NCBI GenBank assembly: GCA_021780075.1
Contig: JAJXZL010000010.1
Location: forward strand, 1-64,000
Source: Acidobacteriota bacterium
GTDB lineage: Bacteria; Acidobacteriota; Terriglobia; Terriglobales; Acidobacteriaceae
DNA length: 64,000 nucleotides
Reading direction: 5' to 3'
The position numbers and the translations under genes are program-made. Shown here piece after piece: positions 1-9,059 of the stretch (position 1 is the first letter of the stretch; each line of letters begins with the position of its first letter). The notes under the pieces are model-generated. The model was not told the DNA's origin. It was given only the letters and a program-made list of their open reading frames with translations, and did not search any database.

Positions 1-1000
1 GCGGCAGCCTGGGGGAGATGCCCCGCCCGAACCAGATCCACCAGACGATGACCCATGTGGCATCCGACAAGGGATCAATGATGCTGTTGAGTAGATTGCC
101 TCCAGGGATGCTCAGAAGCTGGCCCGAATTGGAGAGTATAAGGATCCCTCCATCTGCAGCCGTGAGCAGGAAGAGAAGGCCCATCCACGCGTAGACAGAG
201 TCGGATCGGTCGAAGAAGAGCAAACTGAAGGCCATCAGCGCGAGCAACCCAAAGACGATGGCTACAAAGGCACCAGCAGAGAAGGGTCTGATCAGGTTCA
301 GCCATTTGGCCTGGTAGGCAAGTCGTACTGCGCCGACCTCGCCAATGTCGGGTGCGCCGTGCATGCCACCTGGATCGGGACCGTCCAGTAGAAAGGCGTT
401 CGAGGCCAACCAGAAGCGGAAGGCTAGAACCTGAGTTGATCCGGATGCAGCCCCGGCGTTTGGCAGGATGAACATGGTCGGTTGCGAGTAATAGGCAATA
501 GGCTGCCGCGAATTGAAGTTGCCAAAGCCGCCGAGGAGCGATCCATTGGCGAAGAGCTGAAAGGCGTCATCGAAGATGTCCGGTCCGGCCAATGCTGTCG
601 ATTGCCCGGCCGGTACGTCCACCCGGACGCGGATCCGGTACCAGGCGTAGCCCCAGTCTCCAGCATGGCCGCGTGCCGTCCAGCCGGGCACATAACCGGG
701 CATACCCGCAATAGGATCGGTTGCCCCCTGCTTCGGGGTCAGGTCGACGGTTTCCCAGTTGGAGTCGTCGAAGTCCGGTTCGGCCCACAGCGGCTGGCCA
801 GTCCTGGGGTCGATGGGCGAGTCGCCGATGTGGAACTTCCACGGGCCGTTGAGCGGCACCGCGGCCTGGCCGAGGGTGATTCGCTCTGGGCTCCCGGGCT
901 GCGCAGTGGCGGCCTGTGCATGCTCCGGCTGTGCGGCTGCCCATCGGGCAAGCAAGAGCAACGAAAATATCGGGAGCAGACCGCTGAGTCGTCGCGCCAT
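1..1000 (-). CDS. N-terminal part of a membrane-anchored signalling/sensor-like protein (signal peptide, beta-rich extracellular domain, then TM helices); truncated by window edge
   Basis: Manual minus-strand translation from ATG at 1000 reads without stop to base 1: MARRLSGLLPIFSLLLLARWAAAQPEHAQ...GPWKFHIGDSPIDPRTGQPLWAEPDFDDSNWETVDL...AWYRIRVRVDVPAGQSTALAGPDIFDDAFQLFANGSLLGG...PFSAGAFVAIVFGLLALMAFSLLFFDRSDSVYAWMGLLFLLTAADGGI... The ORF track omits it, presumably because it has no stop in the window. Architecture resembles sensors with a galactose-binding/DISM-like ectodomain; the output domain is not visible. Confidence 0.65.
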   Translation of the reverse strand, partial: MARRLSGLLPIFSLLLLARWAAAQPEHAQAATAQPGSPERITLGQAAVPLNGPWKFHIGDSPIDPRTGQPLWAEPDFDDSNWETVDLTPKQGATDPIAGMPGYVPGWTARGHAGDWGYAWYRIRVRVDVPAGQSTALAGPDIFDDAFQLFANGSLLGGFGNFNSRQPIAYYSQPTMFILPNAGAASGSTQVLAFRFWLASNAFLLDGPDPGGMHGAPDIGEVGAVRLAYQAKWLNLIRPFSAGAFVAIVFGLLALMAFSLLFFDRSDSVYAWMGLLFLLTAADGGILILSNSGQLLSIPGGNLLNSIIDPLSDATWVIVWWIWFGRGISPRLP

Positions 1001-1217
1001 TTTGGGGACCTCATCGATGGGGAAACACCTGCTCCAAGCACTATAACCAGTCCATCGCCGCGCAGGAACTTTATTTTTCAGGGAGTTACTTCGTTCCGCA
1101 TGCCAATCAGGGAATCGCCTGGCTGTGGTTTTCCACGCGGCGTGGGGTGGGGCTGAGAACGATACAATCCCACCTAGGCAGCCTGCTGTGAAGGCTGGCC
1201 GAGGAGCACGCAGACAG

Positions 1218-3137
1218 ATGGGTTATCAGGTTCTGGCCAGAAAGTATCGCCCGCAGCGCTTTGCCGACGTGGCCGGGCAGGATCACGTGACGCGGACGCT
1301 GCTGAACGCGCTGAGCCAGAACCGCATGGCGCACGGCTACATCTTCAGCGGGCATCGCGGCATTGGCAAGACGACGATTGCGCGGATTCTGGCGATGGCG
1401 CTGAACTGCCGCACGGAAGTGGGCGCGGCGGAGCGGCCGACGCCGGAGCCGTGCGGTGTGTGCGACTCCTGCAACGAAGTGCGGCAAGGCACAGCCGTGG
1501 ACGTGATCGAAATCGATGCGGCCACTAATCGCGGCATTGACGAAATTCGCGAGTTGCGCGATGCGGCGCGCTACTCCCCTGCCCGCGACCGCTACAAAAT
1601 TTACATTCTCGACGAGGCGCACCAGATTACCGATGCGGCCTTCAATGCGCTGCTGAAGACGCTGGAAGAGCCGCCGGCGCATGTCATCTTCATGATGGCG
1701 ACGACGGAGCCGGAGAATATTCCGCAGACGATTCGCTCGCGGTGCCAGCACTTCAGCTTTCACGCGGTGAAGTTTGACGACATTCTGACGCAGTTGAAGA
1801 TGATTGCCGCCGAGGAGCAGGTGGAGGCCGAAGATGCCGCGCTGGCGCTGCTGGCCGAGGCAGGCGACGGCTCAATGCGCGATGCGCTTTCCATTATGGA
1901 CCAGGCGATTGCCTCGGCTCCGGTGGAAAATGGGCGGCCTGTGCTTTCAGCAACACAGATTCGCGAGCTGATGGGCTCGGTGCCGAATGCCGTGTTTGAG
2001 CGGTTGCTGGAGGCGGTGGCTGCGGGGCAGAGTGCCGCGCTAATGGAACAGTTGAATGTGCTGCTGAATGCGGGCAACAGCCCGTCATCGCTGGCGCGGC
2101 ACATGGCGCGCTACCTGCGCAATACGCTGATGGCGAAGCTGGGCGGCGAGCAGACGGAACTGCTGCAGATCTCAGCCGACGAGCGGGCGCGTGCGGCGCG
2201 CACGGCCCTCCTGTTTACCGAAGAAGAGGTGACGCGCAATCTGCAAATTGTACTGCGCACTTTTGATGAGTTGAACTACCGGCAGGAGCAGCGCTTCCAC
2301 CTGGAACTGGGGCTGCTGAAGCTGATTCACGCGCAGCGGCTGCTGCCGCTGGAAGAACTGCTGAGCGGCGTGGCGAGCAGTGCGGGTATGCGCGGCAGCA
2401 CGCCCAGTCCGAGGCCCGCATCGAGCGCTTCGCGCACGGCATCGGTAGGCACACAGACGGCAACACCCGCGCCGACTCTTTCGCCGTTTGGAACGAGCGG
2501 CAGTTTGAGCTCTCCTCCGGCTCCGAAGGAAAGTGCGTCCATGGAGAGGTCGCGGCCTGCGCCGGTTGCGGAAACGGGGACAGCGGTTACGCCGCAGCGG
2601 CTGGCGACGCCGTTCCCGGTAGCGAACGGGCAGACGACAGGCTTTGCTGAAACGCTGACCGAGGGCTCGCTTGCCAAGCAGGCTACTGCCGTTGTGGAGA
2701 TTGCGCCGGAGCGCCTTCCGGCTGCGGTGGCTCCTCCGGCAGCGGGCGCAATTTCAGTGGCTTCAGTGCGAAATGCGGTCGTGCAGGCGCTGGCGGCTGC
2801 CGGGCACAGTTCGGCGTCGCAACTGCTGGGCGCAGGTGTGTGGACGCTGGACGGCGCAAGCCTGCGCATTGAAGTGGCGGCGATGGGCAAAAAGATGTTG
2901 AGCCTGACAGTGAATGCCGCCGCGGAGAAGATTATCCGCCAGCAACTGCAGCAACTGGGCGCGCCCACGCGCTTTCTGGTGGCTCCCGGCACCGGGGAGA
3001 GCGCAGGGCAGGCGCTGGCGGCAGCACCGCTGGCCGGAAGCGTTCAGGAGGCGGCGCTGGCCAATCCCCTGGTACAGCGCGCAAAGGAAATCTTCCAAGC
3101 CGAAGTCCGCAGTGTGGTGGATCTTCGCAAGAAATAG
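1218..3137 (+). CDS. dnaX: DNA polymerase III subunit gamma/tau
   Basis: MGYQVLARKYRPQRFADVAGQDHVTRTLLNAL, Walker A GHRGIGKTT, zinc Cys motif, DEAHQ, sensor region; start trimmed from track ORF 1125. Confidence 0.97.
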   Translation: MGYQVLARKYRPQRFADVAGQDHVTRTLLNALSQNRMAHGYIFSGHRGIGKTTIARILAMALNCRTEVGAAERPTPEPCGVCDSCNEVRQGTAVDVIEIDAATNRGIDEIRELRDAARYSPARDRYKIYILDEAHQITDAAFNALLKTLEEPPAHVIFMMATTEPENIPQTIRSRCQHFSFHAVKFDDILTQLKMIAAEEQVEAEDAALALLAEAGDGSMRDALSIMDQAIASAPVENGRPVLSATQIRELMGSVPNAVFERLLEAVAAGQSAALMEQLNVLLNAGNSPSSLARHMARYLRNTLMAKLGGEQTELLQISADERARAARTALLFTEEEVTRNLQIVLRTFDELNYRQEQRFHLELGLLKLIHAQRLLPLEELLSGVASSAGMRGSTPSPRPASSASRTASVGTQTATPAPTLSPFGTSGSLSSPPAPKESASMERSRPAPVAETGTAVTPQRLATPFPVANGQTTGFAETLTEGSLAKQATAVVEIAPERLPAAVAPPAAGAISVASVRNAVVQALAAAGHSSASQLLGAGVWTLDGASLRIEVAAMGKKMLSLTVNAAAEKIIRQQLQQLGAPTRFLVAPGTGESAGQALAAAPLAGSVQEAALANPLVQRAKEIFQAEVRSVVDLRKK

Positions 3138-3158
3138 CAGCGTCCACGAGGAGGCGCA

Positions 3159-3485
3159 ATGATCAATCCGCTCAAGCTCACTGAGATGCTGTCTCAGGCC
3201 AGCCAGTTACAGGAGGAGGTCCAGCGCAAGCTGGAGCAGACGGTGGTGGAGGGCTCCAGTGGCGGCGGCGCGGTGACGGCGACGATGAATGGCAAAAAGC
3301 AACTGCTCAAGCTGCACATTGACCCCGCGGCGGTGAGCAGCCTGAGCGGCAACCAGCAGGATGTGGAAATGCTGGAGGACCTGGTGGTGTCGGCTGTGAA
3401 CGAAGCAGGGCGCAAGGCGGACGAGGCAATCCAGTCGAATGTGCAGAGCATGTTGGGCGGGCTGAAGCTGCCGGGACTCGGCTGA
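3159..3485 (+). CDS. ybaB: YbaB/EbfC family nucleoid-associated protein
   Basis: MINPLKLTEMLSQASQLQEEVQRKLEQTVVEGSSGGGAVTATMNGKKQLLKLHIDP; located downstream of dnaX as in the conserved dnaX-ybaB-recR cluster. Confidence 0.95.
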   Translation: MINPLKLTEMLSQASQLQEEVQRKLEQTVVEGSSGGGAVTATMNGKKQLLKLHIDPAAVSSLSGNQQDVEMLEDLVVSAVNEAGRKADEAIQSNVQSMLGGLKLPGLG

Positions 3486-3519
3486 ATTTGCAATCTGGAT
3501 TTTCCGGGAGGTCGGAACG

Positions 3520-4470
3520 ATGATGGCAGGGATGAATCGCAGAAGTTTTATGCAGATGGGCCTGACAGCGGGCGCGGCGGCAATGGCTCCTCGCTGGATG
3601 ATGGCGCAAGCGGCGAAGGCAGCCGATCCTGTCGGGCAGATGCGGGCGGCAGGCGCGTCCACTCCTATCAAGACGACAAAGCTGTATGACAATCTCTATC
3701 TGCTGCAGGGTGCGGGCGGCAACATGGCCGCGCAGATTGGCCCGGACGGCAAGCTGCTGATTGATTCCAGCTTTGCGACTGCGGTACCGAAGATTCGTGA
3801 AGCTCTGGCCGCGTTGAGCAACGACCCGGCGAGCACGCTGATCAATACGCACTGGCACATCGACCACACCGACGGCAATGAAGGCATGCACGCGGCGGGA
3901 TTCACAATCTACGCGCACCAAATGACCCGCGAACGGCTGGCGACGCCGCAGACGATGAAGATGATGGGCTTCTCACTGCCCGCCGCGCCTGCAGGTGCTT
4001 TGCCCATGCTGACCTTTGACCGGAGCATGCACCTCTGGCACAACGGAGACTCGCTGAACCTGGAACATTTTGACCCCGCGCATACAGATACGGACATCTA
4101 CATTCACTTCCACAAAGCCGACGTGCTGCACGTGGGCGATATCTGGTTCAATGGCATGTATCCCTTCATCGATGAAGGAACGGGCGGCACGATTGGCGGC
4201 ATGATCGAGGCGGACAAAAAGGCTTTGGCCATTGCGGGGCCGGGCACGAAGATCATTCCGGGGCACGGTCCGCTGGGAACAAAAGCCCAGTTGCAGCAGT
4301 TCCACGACATGCTTGCAGCGGTGCACGACAAGGTGGCGGCGCTCAAGAGCGCGGGCGCCAGCGAGCAGGAAGTGGTGGCAAAAAAACCGACGGCTGCCTT
4401 CGATGCCACGTGGGCCAAGGGCATGATGAACGGCGACGCATTCACCGGCATTGTGTACCGGACGATTTAA
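3520..4470 (+). CDS. MBL-fold metallo-hydrolase with Tat-like signal peptide
   Basis: N-term MNRRSFMQMGLTAGAAAMAPRW (RR Tat-like); metal-binding NTHWHIDHTDGNEG, later HVGDIWFNG and IIPGHGP. Confidence 0.9.
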   Translation: MMAGMNRRSFMQMGLTAGAAAMAPRWMMAQAAKAADPVGQMRAAGASTPIKTTKLYDNLYLLQGAGGNMAAQIGPDGKLLIDSSFATAVPKIREALAALSNDPASTLINTHWHIDHTDGNEGMHAAGFTIYAHQMTRERLATPQTMKMMGFSLPAAPAGALPMLTFDRSMHLWHNGDSLNLEHFDPAHTDTDIYIHFHKADVLHVGDIWFNGMYPFIDEGTGGTIGGMIEADKKALAIAGPGTKIIPGHGPLGTKAQLQQFHDMLAAVHDKVAALKSAGASEQEVVAKKPTAAFDATWAKGMMNGDAFTGIVYRTI

Positions 4471-4481
4471 GGGGGCATGCG

Positions 4482-5087
4482 GTGTCACGTTACGCCGAGC
4501 CGATGTCGCGGCTGATTGAAGAACTGAAGAAACTGCCGGGCGTGGGCGCCAAGACGGCGCAGCGTTACGCGTTTCACATTCTGCGCTCCAGTGACGACGA
4601 TGCCGCCGCGCTGGCTGATGCGGTGAGGGGACTTAAAGCAAGCCTGCGCCTTTGTTCTGTGTGCAACAACGTAACCGACGTGGACCCCTGCATCTATTGC
4701 ACAAGTCCGACGCGCAACCAGCGGCAGGTGTGCGTGGTGGAAGAACCCACCAACATTGCCGCCGTGGAGCGCGCACGGGAGTACAAGGGCGTATATCATG
4801 TGCTGCACGGCACGCTTTCTCCGCTGCACGGCGTGGGCCCCGACCAGTTGCGCACGAGTTCGCTGCTGGCTCGCGTGGAGAACGGCGAAGTGGACGAGGT
4901 GATTGTTGCCATCAGCCCCACCCTGGAAGGCGAGGCGACAGCAAACTGGCTGGCCGGCGCGCTGCGCGGTTTTCCCGTGAAGATTACGCGCATAGCCACC
5001 GGCGTGCCCGCGGGCAGCGACATTGAATATGCCGATGAGGTGACGATGGCGCGCGCGCTGGAGGGAAGGCGCGAACTCAAATTCTGA
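4482..5087 (+). CDS. recR: Recombination protein RecR
   Basis: MSRLIEELKKLPGVGAKTAQRYAFHIL, zinc finger CSVCNNVTDVDPCIYC, Toprim VVEEPTNIAAVER; GTG start at 4482 or ATG at 4503. Confidence 0.96.
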   Translation: MSRYAEPMSRLIEELKKLPGVGAKTAQRYAFHILRSSDDDAAALADAVRGLKASLRLCSVCNNVTDVDPCIYCTSPTRNQRQVCVVEEPTNIAAVERAREYKGVYHVLHGTLSPLHGVGPDQLRTSSLLARVENGEVDEVIVAISPTLEGEATANWLAGALRGFPVKITRIATGVPAGSDIEYADEVTMARALEGRRELKF

Positions 5088-5195
5088 AGAATCGCAGAAT
5101 CTTTATAAAATAAGAAAGATTGTGCAGAGAAAGTTGCATCGAGCGGAGCCGCCCAAATGGGCACTCGGGCCGGAAGCGTCTGCGCTGACTCTTCC

Positions 5196-5567
5196 CTACC
5201 CTCGCAATTTGCTCAGCAGATCCCGGGGATGCACTGGTTTGGCGAGGATCTCGAACTCGTAGCCCTGCGCACGCGCCTTTTCAAGCAGGTCAGCGGTGGC
5301 AGCCTGGCCTGAGAAGAGCAGGATTTTGATCTGGGGCAGAAGGGCGCGAATCCGGATGGCCGCGTCAATGCCGTTCAGGTCGGCCATGATGACATCGGTG
5401 ATGAGCATATCCGGCGCAAAGGTCGAGGCCAGTTCCAGGGCTTTTTCGCCTGAATATGCGGCACGGGCATCAAACCCGCTCTGATTCAGAATCATAGCCA
5501 GGGTATCTGCAATGACCTGTTCATCGTCTACGACAAGAACCTTGGGTTGGACGCGGTTTTCGGGCAT
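5196..5567 (-). CDS. Stand-alone response regulator receiver-domain protein
   Basis: KVLVVDDEQVIADTLAMILNQSGFDA...APDMLITDVIMADLNGIDAA...ILLFSGQ...LAKPV: full receiver domain with DD, D and K, no output domain. Confidence 0.92.
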   Translation of the reverse strand: MPENRVQPKVLVVDDEQVIADTLAMILNQSGFDARAAYSGEKALELASTFAPDMLITDVIMADLNGIDAAIRIRALLPQIKILLFSGQAATADLLEKARAQGYEFEILAKPVHPRDLLSKLRG

Positions 5568-5891
5568 ACTCTCCTACACATTAAAACGAGGTGGCGCAAA
5601 TTAGCATCTCAAGAAAAGAGCAACGCCAGGCACGGCTCAAAGCTTCCTGAAACGACGCACTATTCTCGCAGGGCTCTTTTCTAGTCATGATACGCTCTGC
5701 GGGCGCAGGGCTTCCTTTAATCTTATTGACGCGGCCCTGAAGACTTTGTTGCGGGCTAAAGAGAACTCATCAGGGAAATTGCCGTCCAAGACAGCATTGG
5801 TTTCGTCTTCCTGGAGCAATACAGCACTCATAACCTTGCACGGCCACTCGCCGCAGTTTGCGCAAGCGGACCTCGAACCGGAGAACCATGG

Positions 5892-7274
5892 ATGCAGCAA
5901 GTTGAGCTCAAGAACGGCCCGCAGAGCGCTGATCGCGAGGCGATCATTCGCGCTGCGAAGATTGAGAAATACTACGCCCAGCCCAGTGAGAACCGCATCC
6001 AGGTCATTTCGCCCACTGACCTGAGCATTGTGCCGGGAGAGATCGTTGCGCTGCTGGGGCCGTCAGGTTCGGGCAAGTCCACCATGTTGCGGATGCTGTC
6101 CGGGCTATCACGGCCTTCGGCGGGCGAGGTCTACTGGCACGAGAAGCCCATCGCCAATGCGGAAATCAACGTCTCCATCGTTTTCCAGACTTTTGCTCTC
6201 TTCCCCTGGCTCACGGTGCTTGAGAACGTGGAAGCTCCACTGCGGGCTCGCGGCGTGGGGCCGGCGGAGCGCCATGAGCGCAGCATGAAGATGCTGGACA
6301 CGGTGGGACTGGACGGCTTTGAAGCGGCTTATCCCAAGGAGCTGTCGGGCGGCATGAGGCAGCGGGTGGGCTTTGCGCGGGCTCTTGTAGTGGAGCCGGA
6401 AGTGCTGTTCATGGACGAGCCCTTCTCTGCCCTGGATGTGCTGACGGCTGAGAATCTGCGCAGCGAGCTGCTGGAGCTTTGGGCCAAGAAGACCATGCCC
6501 ACGAAGGCTGTCTTTCTGGTGACGCACAACATTGAAGAAGCGGTTCTGCTGGCCGATCGCATCATCGTGCTGGGACGCAATCCGGGGCACATCCGCACCG
6601 ATTTCAAGGTGCAACTGGCGCAGCCGCGCGATCGCAAGTCAGAGCCGTTTACGCAACTGGTGGACTACATCTACAAGGTGCTGACCCGGCCCGGAGTGGT
6701 TCCCGCGGAAGCACCCGAACAGCAACTGGGGCCGCGCATACGCGACCAGCGGCAGATGCGCTACCAGATGCTGCCGCACGCACGGCCCGGTGGCATGGCC
6801 GGACTGCTTGAACTGCTGCTCGACAAGGGTGGACGCGACGACATCTATCGCCTGGCCGACGACCTGGCCTTCGAAATCGACGACCTGCTGCCGATTGTAG
6901 ATGCGGCGCAATTGCTGGGCTTTCTGAAAATTGAGGAAGGCGACGCTGCCATTACCGAGAGCGGCGCGGAGTTTGCCAACTCCGAAATTCTGCGCCAGAA
7001 GGAACTGTTCCGCGAGGCAGCCCAACAGAATGTCCTGCTGTTGCGCCAGATCCGGCGAGCACTGGAGAGCAAGAGCGACCATACCGTACCGGAGGATTTC
7101 TTCCTCGACATGCTCGACGAGCAGTTCAGCGAGGAAGAGAGCCTGCGCCAGATGGAAACGGCCGTGACCTGGGGCCGCTATGCCGAACTGTTCGACTTTG
7201 ACGCTGGGCGGCGACGCTTTGTAATGCCCGACGCGCTGGAAGAGGAGATTGCCGCGGACGAGGAAGCCGAATGA
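5892..7274 (+). CDS. ABC transporter ATP-binding protein (nitrate/sulfonate/taurine type) with C-terminal AAA-associated winged-helix-like domain
   Basis: Walker A LLGPSGSGKSTMLR, signature LSGGMRQRVGFARAL, Walker B VLFMDEPFSALD; about 180 aa C-terminal extension. Confidence 0.92.
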   Translation: MQQVELKNGPQSADREAIIRAAKIEKYYAQPSENRIQVISPTDLSIVPGEIVALLGPSGSGKSTMLRMLSGLSRPSAGEVYWHEKPIANAEINVSIVFQTFALFPWLTVLENVEAPLRARGVGPAERHERSMKMLDTVGLDGFEAAYPKELSGGMRQRVGFARALVVEPEVLFMDEPFSALDVLTAENLRSELLELWAKKTMPTKAVFLVTHNIEEAVLLADRIIVLGRNPGHIRTDFKVQLAQPRDRKSEPFTQLVDYIYKVLTRPGVVPAEAPEQQLGPRIRDQRQMRYQMLPHARPGGMAGLLELLLDKGGRDDIYRLADDLAFEIDDLLPIVDAAQLLGFLKIEEGDAAITESGAEFANSEILRQKELFREAAQQNVLLLRQIRRALESKSDHTVPEDFFLDMLDEQFSEEESLRQMETAVTWGRYAELFDFDAGRRRFVMPDALEEEIAADEEAE

Positions 7275-9019
7275 GTTTGCAGAACACATTCGGGCGCTCA
7301 CTGGTGGCAGTGCGGAGCTGGCCGTTTTTCACCGACATGGCGGTAGGAGCCTGTGGCCTTACCGTCTTCTTCGGCATGATCCAGCTGGGCAGCTACTGGC
7401 TCACCAGGCCCGTGCCGGCGGTGGAGATCTCTCACTCTGTGCGTGCATTGCCGCTGTATGCGTTTTACTCCATTGCGCGCATCGGCATTGCATACCTGCT
7501 GAGCCTGATCTTTGCCGTGAGCTATGGCTACGTTGCCGCCTACAATCCCCGCGTCGAAGCGTGGATGATTGCGGTGCTGGACATTCTGCAATCCATTCCG
7601 GTACTGAGCTTCTTGCCCGGCGTGATGCTGGCCATGATGGCCCTGGTGCCGGGACATCAACTGGGCATTGAGATGGGTTCCATCCTGCTGATTTTTACCG
7701 GCCAGGTGTGGAACATGGCCTTCAGCTTCTACTCGTCGCTTAAAGGCATTCCGCGCGAGATGATCGAGGCCTCGCGCATCTACCGCTATTCGGCGTGGCA
7801 GCGCTTCTGGCAACTGGAAATGCCCTTTGCCGCGATCGGGCTGATCTGGAACTCCATTGTGTCAGTGGCGGGCGGATGGTTTTTTCTGATCGCCTGCGAG
7901 ATGTTCCCGCTGGGCAATCGCTTCTTCCGGCTGCCTGGGCTGGGCAGCTATCTGCAGACAGCCGCGTCCGCTGATCCGGTGGACATGCATGCGCTGCTGT
8001 GGGGGCTGGGCGTGCTGGTGCTGATCATTGTGGCCACGGACCAGTTGATCTGGCGGCCGCTGATCGCCTGGAGCGACAAGTTCAAGTTTGAGCAGGTGGA
8101 GTCCGCCTCGCGGGTCACGTCGCCGATCCTTGCGCTGATGCAGCGGTCAAGCTTCCTAACGAGGCTGCCTGCACGCGCCTGGGGCGGTCTGGAAGAGCGC
8201 ATCTATCACCGCCTGTCGACAACGCGCGAGTGCCGTGTGGTGCAACCGGTGGAGGACAGCAGCAAGCGCGGCGGCAGAATGCTCCAGACATGGCTTGCGA
8301 TCTTTGCAGGACTCGTGGTGGTGTGGGGCGCGAGAGAGGCTGCCAGGATTTTGCATGGGGTCGCGTGGGCTGACATCCGGCTGCTTTTTCTCGGCGCGGG
8401 AGCGACGTTTCTGCGCGTCAATGCGGCGCTGGCCATTGCTGCCTCGTGGACAATTCCTGTGGGCGTCGCGATCGGCTTCAACCCTAGGCTGGCCCGGATA
8501 TTGCAGCCGGTGACGCAGGTGGTGGCGTCGGTACCGGCCACGGCGCTGTTCCCTGTACTGCTGCTGGGGCTCATACGGATTGGAGGCGGGCTGGGCCTTG
8601 GGTCCATTGCGCTGATGCTTCTGGGCACGCAGTGGTACATCCTGTTCAACGTGATTGCCGGGGCCATGGCGATTCCGTCCGACTTGAAGGAAGCGGCATC
8701 GCTCTACCGCTTCTCACGCTGGCAGCGCTGGACCACCTTGATCCTGCCCGGCATCTTCCCTTACCTGATCACGGGGCTTGTAACGGCTTCAGGAGGCGCG
8801 TGGAATGCCTCCATTGTGGCGGAGTACTTCCACATCGGCAACCGGACGATGCAAACCCTTGGCCTGGGCGCGCAGATCAGCGCGGCCACCGACAGCGGCA
8901 AGTTTTCTACCCTTCTGCTGGCTACCGTGCTGATGGCGCTCATGGTGATCACGGTGAACCGGCTGGTATGGCGGCGGCTCTACAGGCTGGCGGAGACGCG
9001 GTATAAACTCGAAGGTTGA
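7271..9019 (+). CDS. ABC transporter permease with two BPD_transp-type permease domains fused in one polypeptide
   Basis: Two EAA-loop motifs: EASRIYRYSAWQRFWQLEMPFA and EAASLYRFSRWQRWTTLILPGIFP; multiple TM segments; 4-nt overlap with upstream ATPase. Confidence 0.9.
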   Translation: MSLQNTFGRSLVAVRSWPFFTDMAVGACGLTVFFGMIQLGSYWLTRPVPAVEISHSVRALPLYAFYSIARIGIAYLLSLIFAVSYGYVAAYNPRVEAWMIAVLDILQSIPVLSFLPGVMLAMMALVPGHQLGIEMGSILLIFTGQVWNMAFSFYSSLKGIPREMIEASRIYRYSAWQRFWQLEMPFAAIGLIWNSIVSVAGGWFFLIACEMFPLGNRFFRLPGLGSYLQTAASADPVDMHALLWGLGVLVLIIVATDQLIWRPLIAWSDKFKFEQVESASRVTSPILALMQRSSFLTRLPARAWGGLEERIYHRLSTTRECRVVQPVEDSSKRGGRMLQTWLAIFAGLVVVWGAREAARILHGVAWADIRLLFLGAGATFLRVNAALAIAASWTIPVGVAIGFNPRLARILQPVTQVVASVPATALFPVLLLGLIRIGGGLGLGSIALMLLGTQWYILFNVIAGAMAIPSDLKEAASLYRFSRWQRWTTLILPGIFPYLITGLVTASGGAWNASIVAEYFHIGNRTMQTLGLGAQISAATDSGKFSTLLLATVLMALMVITVNRLVWRRLYRLAETRYKLEG

Positions 9020-9059
9020 GCGGGCTGGGAGCATGAAGACTGGCCAGCAGGGGAAACAA

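Noticed and set aside
2880-2901. Possible dnaX programmed frameshift at GGCAAAAAGATG producing a short gamma form
   Set aside because: The heptamer is C-AAA-AAG, not A-AAA-AAG; a -1 shift gives no early stop and only a +1/-2 shift reaches TGA at 2899-2901, near the C-terminus. Not like known dnaX frameshifts.
5097-5127. AATCTTT...AAAGATT repeat between recR and the receiver gene as a terminator
   Set aside because: AT-rich weak 7-bp stem with a 10-nt loop and no U-tract; insufficient support.
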